Positions 24,165-36,300 of a DNA stretch of 64,000 nt are shown here, piece after piece. Position numbers and translations under genes: made by a program. How positions within the stretch are numbered: position 1 is the first letter of the stretch; each line of letters begins with the position of its first letter. The notes beneath the pieces are model-generated. The model ran no database searches. It was not told the DNA's origin and saw only the letters and a program-made list of their open reading frames with translations. The stretch lies in NCBI GenBank assembly GCA_943736015.1, contig OX031070.1, positions 21,163,673 to 21,227,672 on the forward strand, given 5' to 3'. Origin of the DNA: Tridacna crocea. Lineage: Eukaryota; Mollusca; Bivalvia; Cardiida; Cardiidae.

Positions 24165-24394
24165 TTAACTCATTACCACACAATCCCTACTTTTGACGAC
24201 CCTGAGAAAGATGCCTATAGAAAACATTGTGGGAAAAGGAGAAAATGCTGGTAACCAGCATTTTCTCTTTTTCCCACAATGTTTTCTACCCTTTGCAAAA
24301 CAAACTTCAAAATTTTAAGATACTTTTATTTTGTCGCCTGCAAATGCTTTCGATGTAGAAGAGTCCAAAATTTTGTCGTTTGGTAAAGATTTAA
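24165..24394 (+). mobile_element. Family A MITE sharing TTAA with family B
   Basis: TTAA ends. The last TTAA (24391-24394) is also the first of the following B copy. Confidence 0.87.
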
Positions 24395-24588
24395 CTCGTA
24401 TCCTGTCAAATAACTAAAATAAATTTTCATTTCGATTTTAAAAAATGAAGATACTGTTATTTCAAAGTTATGTTCTCCTTATCCGACAGTGTAGATCAAA
24501 GATCAGACTGCACCTTCTGTGCAGTTTGATATATATCCACACTTTCCGAAAAAGGCCGATGAATCACGTTCAGTAGCCTAGGGGTTAA
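24391..24588 (+). mobile_element. Family B MITE
   Basis: TTAACTCGTATCCTGTCAAA start, AGATCAGACTGCAC hairpin with one decayed arm, GGGGTTAA end. Confidence 0.83.
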
Positions 24589-24636
24589 GAAGGACGGTTC
24601 ACGTGGAGAATCTGTGAGGAAAATATAGATAAAATA

Positions 24637-24855
24637 TTAACCCTTTACCAAACGACAAAATTTTAGACTGGTCCAATTTCAAAGCACATGCAGACGACAG
24701 AATAAATGTAACTCAAAAGTTGAAATTTGTTTCTTGCAGGATAGAAAACATTGTGGGAAAAGAAGAAAATGCTGGTTACCAGCATTTTCTCCTTTTCTCA
24801 CAATGTTTTCAAAAGGCCTCTGTCTTAGGGTCGTAAAAACCAGGGATTGTCGACT
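24637..24855 (-). mobile_element. Family A MITE, end lost
   Basis: TTAA start, hairpin with a GAAGAAAATGC change. The sequence passes into a decayed B-like stretch (to ~25025) before the expected TTAA. Confidence 0.75.
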
Positions 24856-25195
24856 TTTTCAGTCAAAGATTAAAAAAAAAAGAAAAACAAACAATATTTT
24901 GCCATTTCAAAGTTCTTTCTGTCGGATAATTGAAATCGTATCGAAATCACATTCTCTGCTGTCTGATCTAGATCTACTCTGTCCACCAAAACGCATACAG
25001 TCGCGCTAAGCAGTCGATACAGGGATTACTCGAAAGTGATATAAACGGTTACCGTGCGAAAAATGAAAGAAAGGTAAGAACATCTAAGAAAACTAACGTG
25101 GAAAACAGGAGTTTAATTTCTGTTATCTTTTGATGTATCAAATTTAGTGAATCTGACAAAAAGGGGCTAAATACAACTCAGTCATGGGCGGATCC

Positions 25196-25477
25196 AGAGC
25201 TGGGGACCGGGGGTCCGGACCCACCCTGGAATTTTGGCAAAAATGTGGTTATCGGATTCGTGAATGGGACTGGTTTGATATTGCACAGAATTTATGTAAA
25301 ATACAGTCATGAATTTGAAAAAAAGGTTCTAAATGTAGAGACCTCATATTTAGAACTGGAAACGTTGACTTTTCCTGTAAACGGCTTACTTCCACTGAAA
25401 TCCGGAAATCAAAGTATATAATAAGACGAGTGCGTTTTCGGTGGGACCCCGCCTGAGAAAGATATCTGGATCCGCGC
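25196..25477. mobile_element. hAT-like MITE
   Basis: Terminal inverted repeats GGGCGGATCCAG and CTGGATCCGCGC enclose 282 bp without coding capacity. A clear 8-bp target duplication could not be read by eye. Confidence 0.5.
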
Positions 25478-25597
25478 TTGTCAGTAATGTATTATACCAA
25501 GCGAGTTATCCCATAATTACGGATACGTAAAATAACCCAGTGTATCTAACAACTGACTGTAGTATTAGATCTAGACTGGTCCTTCAAAATGCAAATA

Positions 25598-25827
25598 ATC
25601 AACCCATTACCACACAATCCCTACTTTTGACAAACTTGAGAAAGAAGCCTTTAGAAAACATTGTGGGAAAAGGAGAAAATGCTGGTAACCAGCATTTTCT
25701 CCTTTTCCCACAATGTTTTCTACCCTTCACAAAACAAATTTCAAATTTTCAGTCACTTTTATTTTGTCTTCTGCAAATGCTTTCAAGTTGGACCAGTCTT
25801 CAATTTTGTCGTTTGGTAATAAGTTAA
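25598..25827 (+). mobile_element. Family A MITE nested in family D
   Basis: Full-length with a perfect long hairpin. The left TTAA has decayed to ATCAA; the right is TTAA. Confidence 0.87.
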
Positions 25828-25917
25828 CTAAGAGCAAAAAGTTTTGACACATGTCAGCCTATATATATATACGTGGACTGATCAGTCTGATCTGAGTCAA
25901 TACCCTTTGCAGATGCA

Positions 25918-26146
25918 TTAACCCATTACCACACAATTCCTACTTTTGACGCCCCTGAGAAAGAAGCCTTTAGAAAACATTGTGGGAAAAGGAGAAAATG
26001 CTGGTAACCAGCATTCTCACCTTTTCCCACAATGTTTTCTACCCTTCACAAAACAAATTTCAAATTTTCAGTCACTTTTATTTTGTCTTCTGCAAATGCT
26101 TTCAATTTGGACCAGTCTAAAATTTTGTCGTTAGGTAATGAGTTAA
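25918..26146 (+). mobile_element. Family A MITE nested in family D
   Basis: 229 bp, TTAA ends. Almost identical to the copy at 25598, with one mismatch in the hairpin (ATTCTCACC). Confidence 0.88.
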
Positions 26147-26189
26147 ACCCCCTTTTCACAGAACATGGCTAATTTTTGTGCGCAGTTTA

Positions 26190-28000
26190 TATGGTATCAG
26201 TGACATTTTGAATACATCTGAGACGATTTAAAACAATAAGTAGTTATTTTCGTGGTATGATTATGTGAAAAAAGGACCTGTATTTTACTGCGGAAACATA
26301 TATATATATATAAGATTGTCAGTAAACGAATAAGGTGGATTCTGTGAGAGACTTAAGGTAAAGGCAGTAAGAATGAACGGAAAAATGATAAGAAAAAAAA
26401 ACAACAGGATTTAAATTTAGATATAATATTTTTCTTTTTAAATGTTTCTTAATATTTCATGTTGTATCAGTGATTTTTTTTTTTTTTTTATAAATTGTCG
26501 ATGTTTTAAAATATGCGTTTTCAAAAAAAAAAAAAGCAAATGAACTTATTTGAACAAATTTAATGGAATTTTATTGCAAAAATATTAAATTCAATTAATT
26601 TCACAGAATAAACTTGTATGTGTGATGATAAATGGGGAAGTATTAAACTACATATACTATGATGATAGATTTCGTATAAAGGTTCCATTTTATGTAAATA
26701 ATCTATATTTGGTAAAGATGTGATTTACAGAGCTTTGATTTACTGACACAGTCACATACTGGGATATAAATAAAAAAACAGAGTTTTGTATTATAAACAT
26801 TTAGAAGAGAAACCTGTAAAATATGGCCAAAACCGTGGCAGACCACTTCATAGAAACCGCTGAGTTCTGATAGTTTGATTTTGCTAAAAAGTTGTGAAAC
26901 GAATTTTGATTTCTCTGTAAGGTATGAAAAAAACCAAACATGATTTATAGAGTTCAAACTGATGAGAATCTGATGAGCTGAGACAAAAGAAAAGAGTTAA
27001 CCCATCTTACGAAGCATTAAAAACCAGTCCACGAGTCAATAAACTGAAAAAAGCGAGATTTTTAGTTATCTGCAGCAAGCTTTCAAACACAAAGAATAAA
27101 AAAAGTTATAGCTTGTATATGACAAGCAACTGCTTATTTTCTCTAAATGTTTTCCCTTAATCTTATGAAAGAAGTTAAATTTATTTGCATTAAATGAACT
27201 TTCTTTTTGTCCCTTAGAGGATGTACAGTAACTAGCATGTCTATAAATAAACTACATTGTGAATGCATAAACCTTTCCACTTAAACCAAATTATACATTT
27301 GTATCTAATCGACTTACCCAAAGGTCATTTCTTTAATTTCAAAAGATTGTTTCACACAAAAACTCACCATTGTGAGTCTTTTGCGTTAAGTGTAGATCGA
27401 GACAAGACTGCACAAACATGCCGTATCATCTCGATTTGCACTAATTCCAAAAGCGCATCGGGTTGCGTTTAACAGCTAGGAGTTGTAACATAGAATCATA
27501 AACTATCTTCATGACAGTGGGGAAAATTTTTGTAATTATTATGCACGCTACATCGGATGTACATGCAGTAACTTGGTCCTAAATGCATGGAACACAACTT
27601 ACACGTAAGTTTTTTGTCTTGAAGACAGTGTTTATGAAGATCAGACAGCACGTTTCGATTTTAACATACAATTTTCAGTATTTATAGTGACAATTAAGCT
27701 AAATTTCATCCAAACAACATAATTCTTTATCTTTCTGTTTTGGACTTAAAATTTCAATTCTTTCTAATTTAGCAATGGAGAATTTAATCTTTAGAAATAC
27801 TACATTAGTTGCGTTCAGGCCATGGTCATATGACACAAGACCCGCAAATTGCATATATTTCTCATTTAGACATTCCAAGTATAATACTTTTAAATGTCAA
27901 ATTACATTTTCTTTTATTGTTGATAAAAAAGTCCATTTTATTCGAGTCTTGCTGTGTTAAAAGCGGGCTTCATAAACATGTATGAGCCAAAAATATCGAA
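26190..28000. other. Long stretch without recognised gene
   Basis: Very AT-rich, with homopolymer A and T runs and a (TA)n near 26300. A decayed B-like hairpin is seen near 27390-27475 (GTAGATCGAGACAAGACTGC). No exon supported. Confidence 0.6.
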
Positions 28001-28004
28001 CCCC

Positions 28005-28115
28005 GTCAGCCTGAGTCGATGCATTTTTGCTAGAGGTAAATATTCAGTGCATGTCAAAGGATCAATCTACTCATGATTCTTTCGGTTATGAGACAAAATG
28101 GATTTTATGTGGTAA
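28005..28115 (-). mobile_element. Family D fragment
   Basis: Minus-strand CATAAAATCCATTTTGTCTC left block, and GTCAGCCTGAGTCGATGC near the hairpin. Confidence 0.5.
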
Positions 28116-28194
28116 CCTGCTTTTTATTTATTTTTTAAACTCGTTCTTTATCAACGGCTGAAGATACAATCCACTGAAAGTCAAAAATACTCGT

Positions 28195-28315
28195 TGAATT
28201 ATAGACGGACGATATGGATCTAAGATCAGACTGCACGTTCTGTGCAGTCTGATGTTAGATTCATACCGTCCGCAAAAGGTCCTCATATTCGCCGTTGGCA
28301 CTAAAAAGGTTTAAA
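28195..28315 (+). mobile_element. Family B variant
   Basis: Perfect core AGATCAGACTGCAC/GTGCAGTCTGAT within GATATGGATCT..AGATTCATACCGTC, which differs from typical B flanks. Confidence 0.6.
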
Positions 28316-28502
28316 CAAGACATATAAGTGTTGACAGTTACTGCTTCACTGTATTTCCAAGTATATTTTCATTTTACAATGGACTACACATCCCAAAGTG
28401 GGTTTTTTTTTTTTACATTCATTAACGTAAAAAAGAAACTTCACCTTGATCATTCATATTTTACAGGGATGCTTGTAACCCTTTACCATACTTGACCTGT
28501 AA

Positions 28503-29112
28503 TACACAAAAAGGGGCATTCGTACATTTGCGTAAAGTGTCGTTCCGGATCAGCCTGCGCACTTTACGCAGGCTAATCCTAGACGACACTTTCCGTTTTA
28601 ATGTAATTTTATGTTTTGCGCGAGTCTGCTGTAGTACAAAATCAAATCAAATCAAATAGTTTATTCATCATATATAAGGCCACCGGCCCAAAATACAAAA
28701 AAAAAATCTGTCATATATTTAGAGTCACCATTAAATAGTATATTTTTGTGTACAGCAAGGCTTTTTGGGGAGGGAGTGGACCAAGACCAGACCGCACATA
28801 TCGTGCACTCTGATCCTGAATCCATATCGTACGCTTGAACATACATATAAATGGACTTTTATAGAAGGCATAGTTCAAGATCAGACTGCACGGAATGTAC
28901 ACAATTAAACGTAGGCTTTTTTCGGAGGACGTGGACCAAGACCAGACCTCACATATCATGCACTCGGATCCTAAATCCAATCGTGCGCTTGAACATACAG
29001 AAAATCCGGTGAAGTCGTAAAGTGACGTCTCAGATTAGCCTGCGCGGGCTGGGCTGATCCGAGACGACACTTTACGCAAATGTCTGAATGGCCTTTTCGC
29101 GTGTTTCGGGCC
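28503..29112 (+). mobile_element. Family C element interrupted by ~380 bp
   Basis: Left half AAAAAGGGGCATTCGTAC to ~28630 and right half from ~29008 to GTGTTTCGGGCC. The interruption holds an AAATCAAATCAAATCAAATAG tract, which looks like the tail of a minus-strand LINE/SINE, plus B-like hairpins. Confidence 0.6.
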
Positions 29113-29458
29113 ATATGATCCGGAGTTATAACTACCGTTAGGAAAAAAACGCCCATGAAAACATTGTGGAAAAAGCAAAAAGTGCTGGTAACCAGCATTT
29201 CCTCTTTCTCCAGTAATCTTTTCTACCATTTAACAGACACATTCTTCAGCATGAACCTCAATTTAATTTGTAATTAACCAACAGCGAAAAGTTTCGGCAC
29301 AGGTCAGCCTGCAAGGTCCGCGTAACTTTTTGCAGATGCATTTAGCCCTCTTTTTACAGAGCATGGCAAAGATTTGAACCTTTTTTTAAAGCTGTCTACT
29401 GCGACTATTAGTTTTAAGTGGTTGTTACATGCTGTTTATGAAATGTAAAGTTGTTCAA

Positions 29459-29878
29459 GTCTTCACCGAATGACAAAATTTTAGACTTGTCCAATTCCCA
29501 AAGCATTTACAGACGACAAATTAAAGTTTGCTCAAATGATGGACATTATCTGTAACCCAGTACCACACAATCCCTACTTTTGACGACGCAGAGAAAGAAG
29601 CCTTCAGAAAACATTGTGGGAAAAGGAGAAAATACTGGTGACCAGCATTTTCCCCTTAACCCACGATGGTTTTAAAAGCTTTTTGTCCACAGTAACGATA
29701 AAAATCGGGACTGTACGGTAAATTTAGTTCAGATGTTGGAAGTTGTCTCGGAAAGGGTAGAAAACACTATGGGAAAAGGAGAAAATGCTGGTTACCAGCA
29801 TTTTCTCCTTTTCCCACAATGTTTTCAAAAACCTTTTCAACAGTGGCATTAAAAGTCGCGGTTGTTAGGTGAAGGGTT
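29459..29878 (-). mobile_element. Family A MITE interrupted by a second A-type element
   Basis: The outer left arm (29459-29552) and outer right part with hairpin (29735-29878) are in minus orientation. The interior (29553-29735) starts with the plus-orientation end TAACCCAGTACCACACAATC and ends with a minus-type arm. Confidence 0.65.
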
Positions 29879-30229
29879 TTGATAGACCTATAGTACAGAA
29901 TATAAATGTGTGCTGTATATCATGGAGTGAATCTAGTCGTTTACTGTATGATTTCCTTCCTGATATACGACTGTAAGCAAAGATTCCGAAAACATCGTGT
30001 CATAAGTACAAAATACTTATATAGTCATACATTTCCCCCTTTTAACCGACTAAATTTTTATACTTTCAGACACTTATGCACTAATTCAAACCACAGCTAG
30101 TTTGTCGTCGGCAGATTCTTCCAGTTTGGGCAAATCTAAGTATTAACGTCTGATATAGAGTTAACATAACTTTATTGCACATACCGAGTATAACTTGCTT
30201 AAGACAATTGTGTTTCTAGCGGAGGCAAA

Positions 30230-30322
30230 ATGAAGGGCTTCACAATCCAGCGGCTAGGCGGACTTCGTAACAAATGGATAACTGACATCCTCTCTGAGAT
30301 TCTAAGCACGTTTCTACTAGCG
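30230..30322 (+). CDS. Aquaglyceroporin-like exon 1
   Basis: 31 codons from ATG in context GGCAAAATGA. It ends TFLLA at a GTAAAT donor, phase 0, and covers the cytoplasmic N terminus and the start of TM1. Confidence 0.85.
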
Positions 30323-33300
30323 GTAAATATTTCTTTTTCGTTTTTGCATCGCTTTTATGGATGCTTTTTTTTCAGCATTCGAGAAAGATGGGGTTCATAT
30401 GCATGTATTTGAACGAAGTCAAGTTTTCCTAAAAAAAATATATATATATATAATATACTGCTGGCTTAAGCTTAACCTGCAATCATACTTATGTACAACA
30501 GGAAATAAAGGACGTATCACCACCGACTTAATGTCCTGCCGCAAGGAAAAGTAAATCAATAGTTTAACATGCCTTCTAGACTTCATTCATGTACATAATA
30601 TTAAAGAAACTTCAGTCAGTATTCAATGATTTACCGGTATTAGGTAATAAATATCAGTTAGAGTACATGTTTTTCATTAGTTTTATTTCTGCATGATGAA
30701 AAGAATATAATGACTGTTTGTATGTTGTTTTGGTTTCCTTGGTGGCTCAGTGGTCAAGGATTTTGATGTGTGGACATCACAGACTTGTAGTGGGGGTGGG
30801 GGTGGGAGGTTAAATAGCGGAATGCTTGTAATACCATGATGAACTTGATGATGTCCTCATCGTTTTGACCCTTATTCTGCTAAATAATTAAAATGAAATT
30901 TTTAATTAGATAGTAAAAAGCCACATATTGCTCTTTCAAAGTTATGTTTAAGAAATAATATCTCCTAATCGGACAGTGTAGATCCAAGATCAGACTGCAC
31001 GTTCTGTGCAGTCTGATCTTGATCTACATTGTCCGCAAAAGGTCAGTGAGTAGCGCATGGCAGCTTTAGTGTTAACCCAAACGGATGTTTTGGGGCGAAA
31101 TTCGTGTCAATAATTCTGAGCTCTAGATACGTGTTGCTGCTTCACTTTTATCAATTCAAAATAAAATCACACACTAATGACATAAAAAATCTGTGTATAT
31201 AATGAAAGCTATGATATGATGTTGACAATCCTGTAAATTACTTCCTTTTCCGCAGTAGATCCGCACGATTTCAATACACAATGGAAATCGTATCATGAAC
31301 TCAGAAGTATTTAGGTAACAGTCATGTTTCCTGATATAGACTGAAGTGGTTGTCATGTCTAGAAAGATTAACTTTGTCGCTGTCAGCTTAAGTTTTTAGA
31401 CTTTTCTCGATATCTAAAGGACAGATTTTCAACGCAAATAGGGATGTTTTTAGTCATATATATATAGTTTAGCATATAGGTAAACTGCAGCTGCTGATGT
31501 TGATTCTAGATTTAATATTTTAACAAACAATCCCGAGTTATATAACGACCCTGACAGAGACGTCTTTTAAAAAACATTGAGGGAAAAGGAGTTCTTCAAG
31601 AACATCATTTGTCTTCTACTAAACATTTTTTTTAGATTTGAAAGTAACACAAGTTCTAATTGGCTAAACCATAAGGTTTAGCGAAACAGAACCTGTGTTA
31701 CTTTCTTATTCTAGAATAAGACTTAGAATATTCTTAAAAATGTTGGTGAATACGGCAACATGGCTCGATTCCAGTGATATGTTGGTTCAATCCCACACAT
31801 CACGGCGCGATGGATAAGGCGTCAAGAAGTCATTAGTCGAGAAAGAGTATGGCACATATGATAGCTTCAGTTTGTAGCTATATAGCTTCATAACGGCTTG
31901 CAACACGCGAAAAGGGGCTTTAGGACATTTACGTAAAGTATCGTCTCGGACCAACCTGCGCAGTCTAATTTGAGACGGCACTTTGCGACTACATTAGATT
32001 TTGTGCCACAGTAGACTTATGCGAAACAGAAAATTATATAAAAGGAAAAAAACGGAAAGCGTCGTTTCGGATTAGCCTGCACGGACTGCACAGGCTGATC
32101 CTAGACGACACTTTACGCAAATGTCCGAACGCCCCTTTTCGCATGTTGCAGGTCATTAACATACTCCTCATTTATCCTCTTAAATTTCATGTTTACAACA
32201 TTTGCCTTCTTCGGTATCAATATTATTGTCATAGTTGTTTGGCCGCTATGGCTCAGGTCTTTTGGTTGTTGTTTCATGATATCTGATATAACTTGAAGAA
32301 GTTGTCTCGTGGAAATAAGTGTGACAGGATTTCCCTTTTAATGACTCAGACATCCTGCAATAAAAAAGAACTGCATAAGGATTACTTAATAAACTTTATT
32401 TAAAAAAACTTTAAAATATAAAATTAATATAGGTAACTAGGGCACTGCGTGTTGCCTTGACATAATGCCCCCATATACTATACAGGCCATGATTTCTGAA
32501 ACGCAATCTTCGTGACATGCTATGCAAAGCAAGCCATCAGATAAAACATGGATTATTGAAACAAATATGTCTAACAATCGACATGTTCCGGAGGTAGAGT
32601 GGTCCTTTGACACACAGAAAATTAAAAAAAAAAAAGTTTCGTCCCATGTCAGCATGCACGTTTTGCGCAGGCTGACTTGATGCTTTTTTGCAAATAAATT
32701 CAACCTTTTATTTCACAGTGTACCTCATATATAATAGAATAGACCGTACCATTGTTCGGACAATTTGAAGTACTTAGTTTGTCTTTGCAAATAAAAAAAA
32801 AAACAATTTACGTCACCGAAAAAGAATATCCTTGTTCTTGTTACCTGTAACAACGATCCATCGCCATATCTTTGTACATATACATTTATGTAATTTCTTA
32901 TGAAATTAATCCGGTGAATTTGCTATGAAATTAATCCTGTCAATTTCTTATGGAATTAATCCTATGGAATGATGTACAGGCTACATGAATGTAATGTTTG
33001 ATTGAAAAAAATTGTCTGGTGGCAAAGCCTAGAAATGAATCTGGCTTGAGTGCAATCAGGGCTTTCGGCGAAATAGACCATTTTCAAATGAACCAGTATA
33101 TTTGAATAATTGCATATTTTTGAATAATCCAGTGTTTATTGTGCATTTACGAAATCCTCTTCTTGACTACAAAATTATAGTCTTGTCTAAATATAAAGTA
33201 TTTTCAGTTGACAAGTTAAGTATGATTGAAGGAGAGAGACTTGTTTATGAAAGGAGACAAACTGTGGTTAAATGTGGTCAAATATTAAATTATTGCTTTC

Positions 33301-36300
33301 AAAATACTTCTTTTATTTTTCGGTGGCATATTAACACACGATTGTTTGATACAGAGTTAAGGCTTTCCCAAACAACAAATTTTGGACCCCTCCAAACCGA
33401 AAGAGTTTGCAGACGACAATTTTAAATTTGGAGAAAATTGCAGAAGTTCTTAAAAAGGGTAAAAAACACTGTGGGAAAAGGAGAAATTGCTCGTTATGAG
33501 CAATTTCTCCTTTTCCCACAGTGTTTTCAAAGACTTGCCGCAGACACGTAAAAACCAGGGCTTGTTTGGGAAAGATTTAGAGGGTAAATTAAAAGATTCG
33601 TGCTTTGTGAAAAGGGGTTCTGATGTATTTGCAAAAAAGTGTCGACTCAGATCATCTTGCGCCATTTGTGCAGCCTGATCTTAGTCACTTTCCGTTTTTA
33701 AGTAATTTTCTGTTTTGCACAAGTCTACTGTAGCACAAAATCTAATGTAGTCGTAAAGTGCCTTCCCGGATTAGCCTTCGAGGACTGCGCAGACTGATCC
33801 GAGACGACACTTTTGGCAAATGTCTGAATAGCCCTTTTTGCGTGTTGCAGTCCAAACGCTACAAGCTTCTGTGATCCCACAAAAAGTTGCTTAAAGTCTC
33901 ACAAATACTGAATGTTTTTTAATAAAGTGTTGCAAATAATTGAGATTAATTCAACAAATTTGTTTTTTCATAAATCGTATATCTAGAACTTTATCTTTGT
34001 TTTTTTCGTCAAATATAAGAACGATCTGTCAGAAAAGAGAGAAGCAGAAACCATGACCTCTTTTTTAAACTCGTGAAGAAAGAAAATGGAAAAAGGTTTA
34101 CTGTGTAACAAAATTCATAAAAAATCATACCACGAAGCTTTTTATTTGAATATGGACTGAATCAGGACTCAGTCTTACTTTATACATGTATATATTTTCT
34201 TTACATTCATACATAAAACGGTACTTAATGTTACTGAGATATGACTAAGACCTATAGCCTATATTACTAGTGATAATTTTACACATTTCAAGGATGTAGT
34301 TCTTAAGTTTACATATTTACTGTTGCCATATGTTTGTATTTGATCGGCACAACTGAGAAAAGAGTGTTTAACCCTTTACTACACAATCCCTACTTTTGAC
34401 GACCCTGAGAAATAAGCCTTTAGAAAACATTGTGGGAAAAGGAGAAAATGCTGGTAACCAGCATTTTCTCCTTTTTCCCACAATGTTTTCTACCCTTCAC
34501 AAAACAAATTTCAAATTTTCAGGCACTTTTATTTTGTCGTCTGCAAATGCTTTCAATTTGGACCAGTCTAAAGTATTGTCGTTTGGTAATGGGTTAATGC
34601 ATATCCGTGTTCACTTAAACCAAATCAAGGCATGATATAATCCATTTATTCAAATAATCGACAGAACCATTGACAGACAGAAAACTGACTACAAGGTTTC
34701 GACTCAGATCAGCCTGTGCGGACTGTGAAGGCTGATCCGAGGCATATTTTTTTGAAGATGCATTAATACCCATTTTTAAAAAGGATGACTCATTTATAAG
34801 CATGTGCACAGTCAAACCAAACAAGCATCCAATGGACAGTCAGTAAGAGCTTACTTATAGATACAAGAAACTTAAAAATCTGTTAAAAAGGCGATTCAGT
34901 TTACCACATGAGATTGAACTTTTACCATGATTACGTTAAACCAAGCATAATGACGTCTAAACACAGGGGATACGTTCAATTACGACAAATTATGGTTTAC
35001 CACGGTTATCCCTTATAGCGGTAATTTGTCGGCAGCTAGGTTCATATTTACCCACTTTAGTCTTGTCCTCCATAATTTGAAAGTAACATACTTCGGATTG
35101 GCTAAACCATTTGATTTAGCCAATCAGAAGTCGTGTTACTTTCAAGTTTGGAAAATCTTGGAGAATTAGACAAAAGCGTTTATAGGCATGGTTGGTCAAT
35201 GAGGTCCACGCGGCTTTGTTTTCATTTTTGGTCAGTTTCAAAAGTCCTTTCATGCTACTTATTCTACGTGTAGTCAGCCATAGCGACTCTAAGATGAGCC
35301 ATGTTTAACATGAAGTACGAACAACAACAACACCTCTGTCCGCAATCGTTAAGTCACCGCGGCTTTGACCTCGACCAACGATGTTCCCTAAAACAAGGCC
35401 AGCCATTTGAGACACCCGACAATATTTCCTCTGCAAATCACTTAAGTTCAAACAAACCTAAAAAAATGGGTCGTTATGTAATGAGGTCATGGTTGATACA
35501 GAAGGTTTCGTTTAAAAAAAAAAATATTGTTTGAAATTATATCCAGCTATTACCGAACATGTAATGTTAGACGTAACCATCGTTTACTACATGTGACGCA
35601 AGGAAAATTAAAGAAAAGGGGACAAATGATTTTTTTCGCGTTTATTAACCCTTTTCCATACCCTTTACTTATCAAAGACGGGGTTGTTTTGTAACGGGTT
35701 AGCCTAAAAAAATGAATAAATTAAAACTAAATAGATTTACTTGGACTCACTCAAATTCAAACTACTTACAGACAATATTTCATAAGGGTGACTGCTGTCT
35801 TTGGAAGGGAAGAAAACATTGTGGGAAAAAGAGATTTTTTTTTTAGGATAGCCTCTTGCCAAGGGGGGTTGAAACACGGGATTATTTGGTAAATAGGTAA
35901 ATGCCATTGTCGACATCAAAATGCGTTTAATCTAAGTGTCGAGAGTATCACATCGTTGTGACCTCCCAGGTACACAAATTCCTGCGATCTCGTAAGATTA
36001 CTGCAGCTCAAAGATAACTGAAACTCAGGAGTAAGCTAAATTGAGTTAACACGGTAAACAAATAGCAATAACAAACTCAGCAAGAGTTCTGGCTGAAAGA
36101 GAGAGAGAGAGAGAGGCTGACAATAGTCGAAACTTTTTTTGTTTTTGTAAACTTTTCATGTCGAGGACCATTTTCCGTCATGAATAAGTTGGTTGTTGTA
36201 CATAATGAACTTTATGAATCCATCATTATGTAATTACTGGCCTGGTAAAATGCATCACAGATGATGCATTACATGATATGGCTTGCAACACGGGAAAAGG

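Larger units (their letters stand above)
25500..26190 (+). mobile_element. Family D element interrupted by two family A copies
   Basis: D blocks appear in order: AAGCGAGTTATCCCATAATT, CTAGACTGGTCCTTC, [A], AGAGCAAAAAGTTTTGACAC, CTTTGCAGATGCA, [A], CCCCCTTTTCACAGAACATG. Confidence 0.72.

Noticed and set aside
25946..26134. Recurrent ~60-residue open frames reading '[22 protein letters not shown]' style peptides at dozens of sites
   Set aside because: They are translations of the family A hairpin and its arms, occur in both orientations, and vary freely outside the palindrome; not genes.
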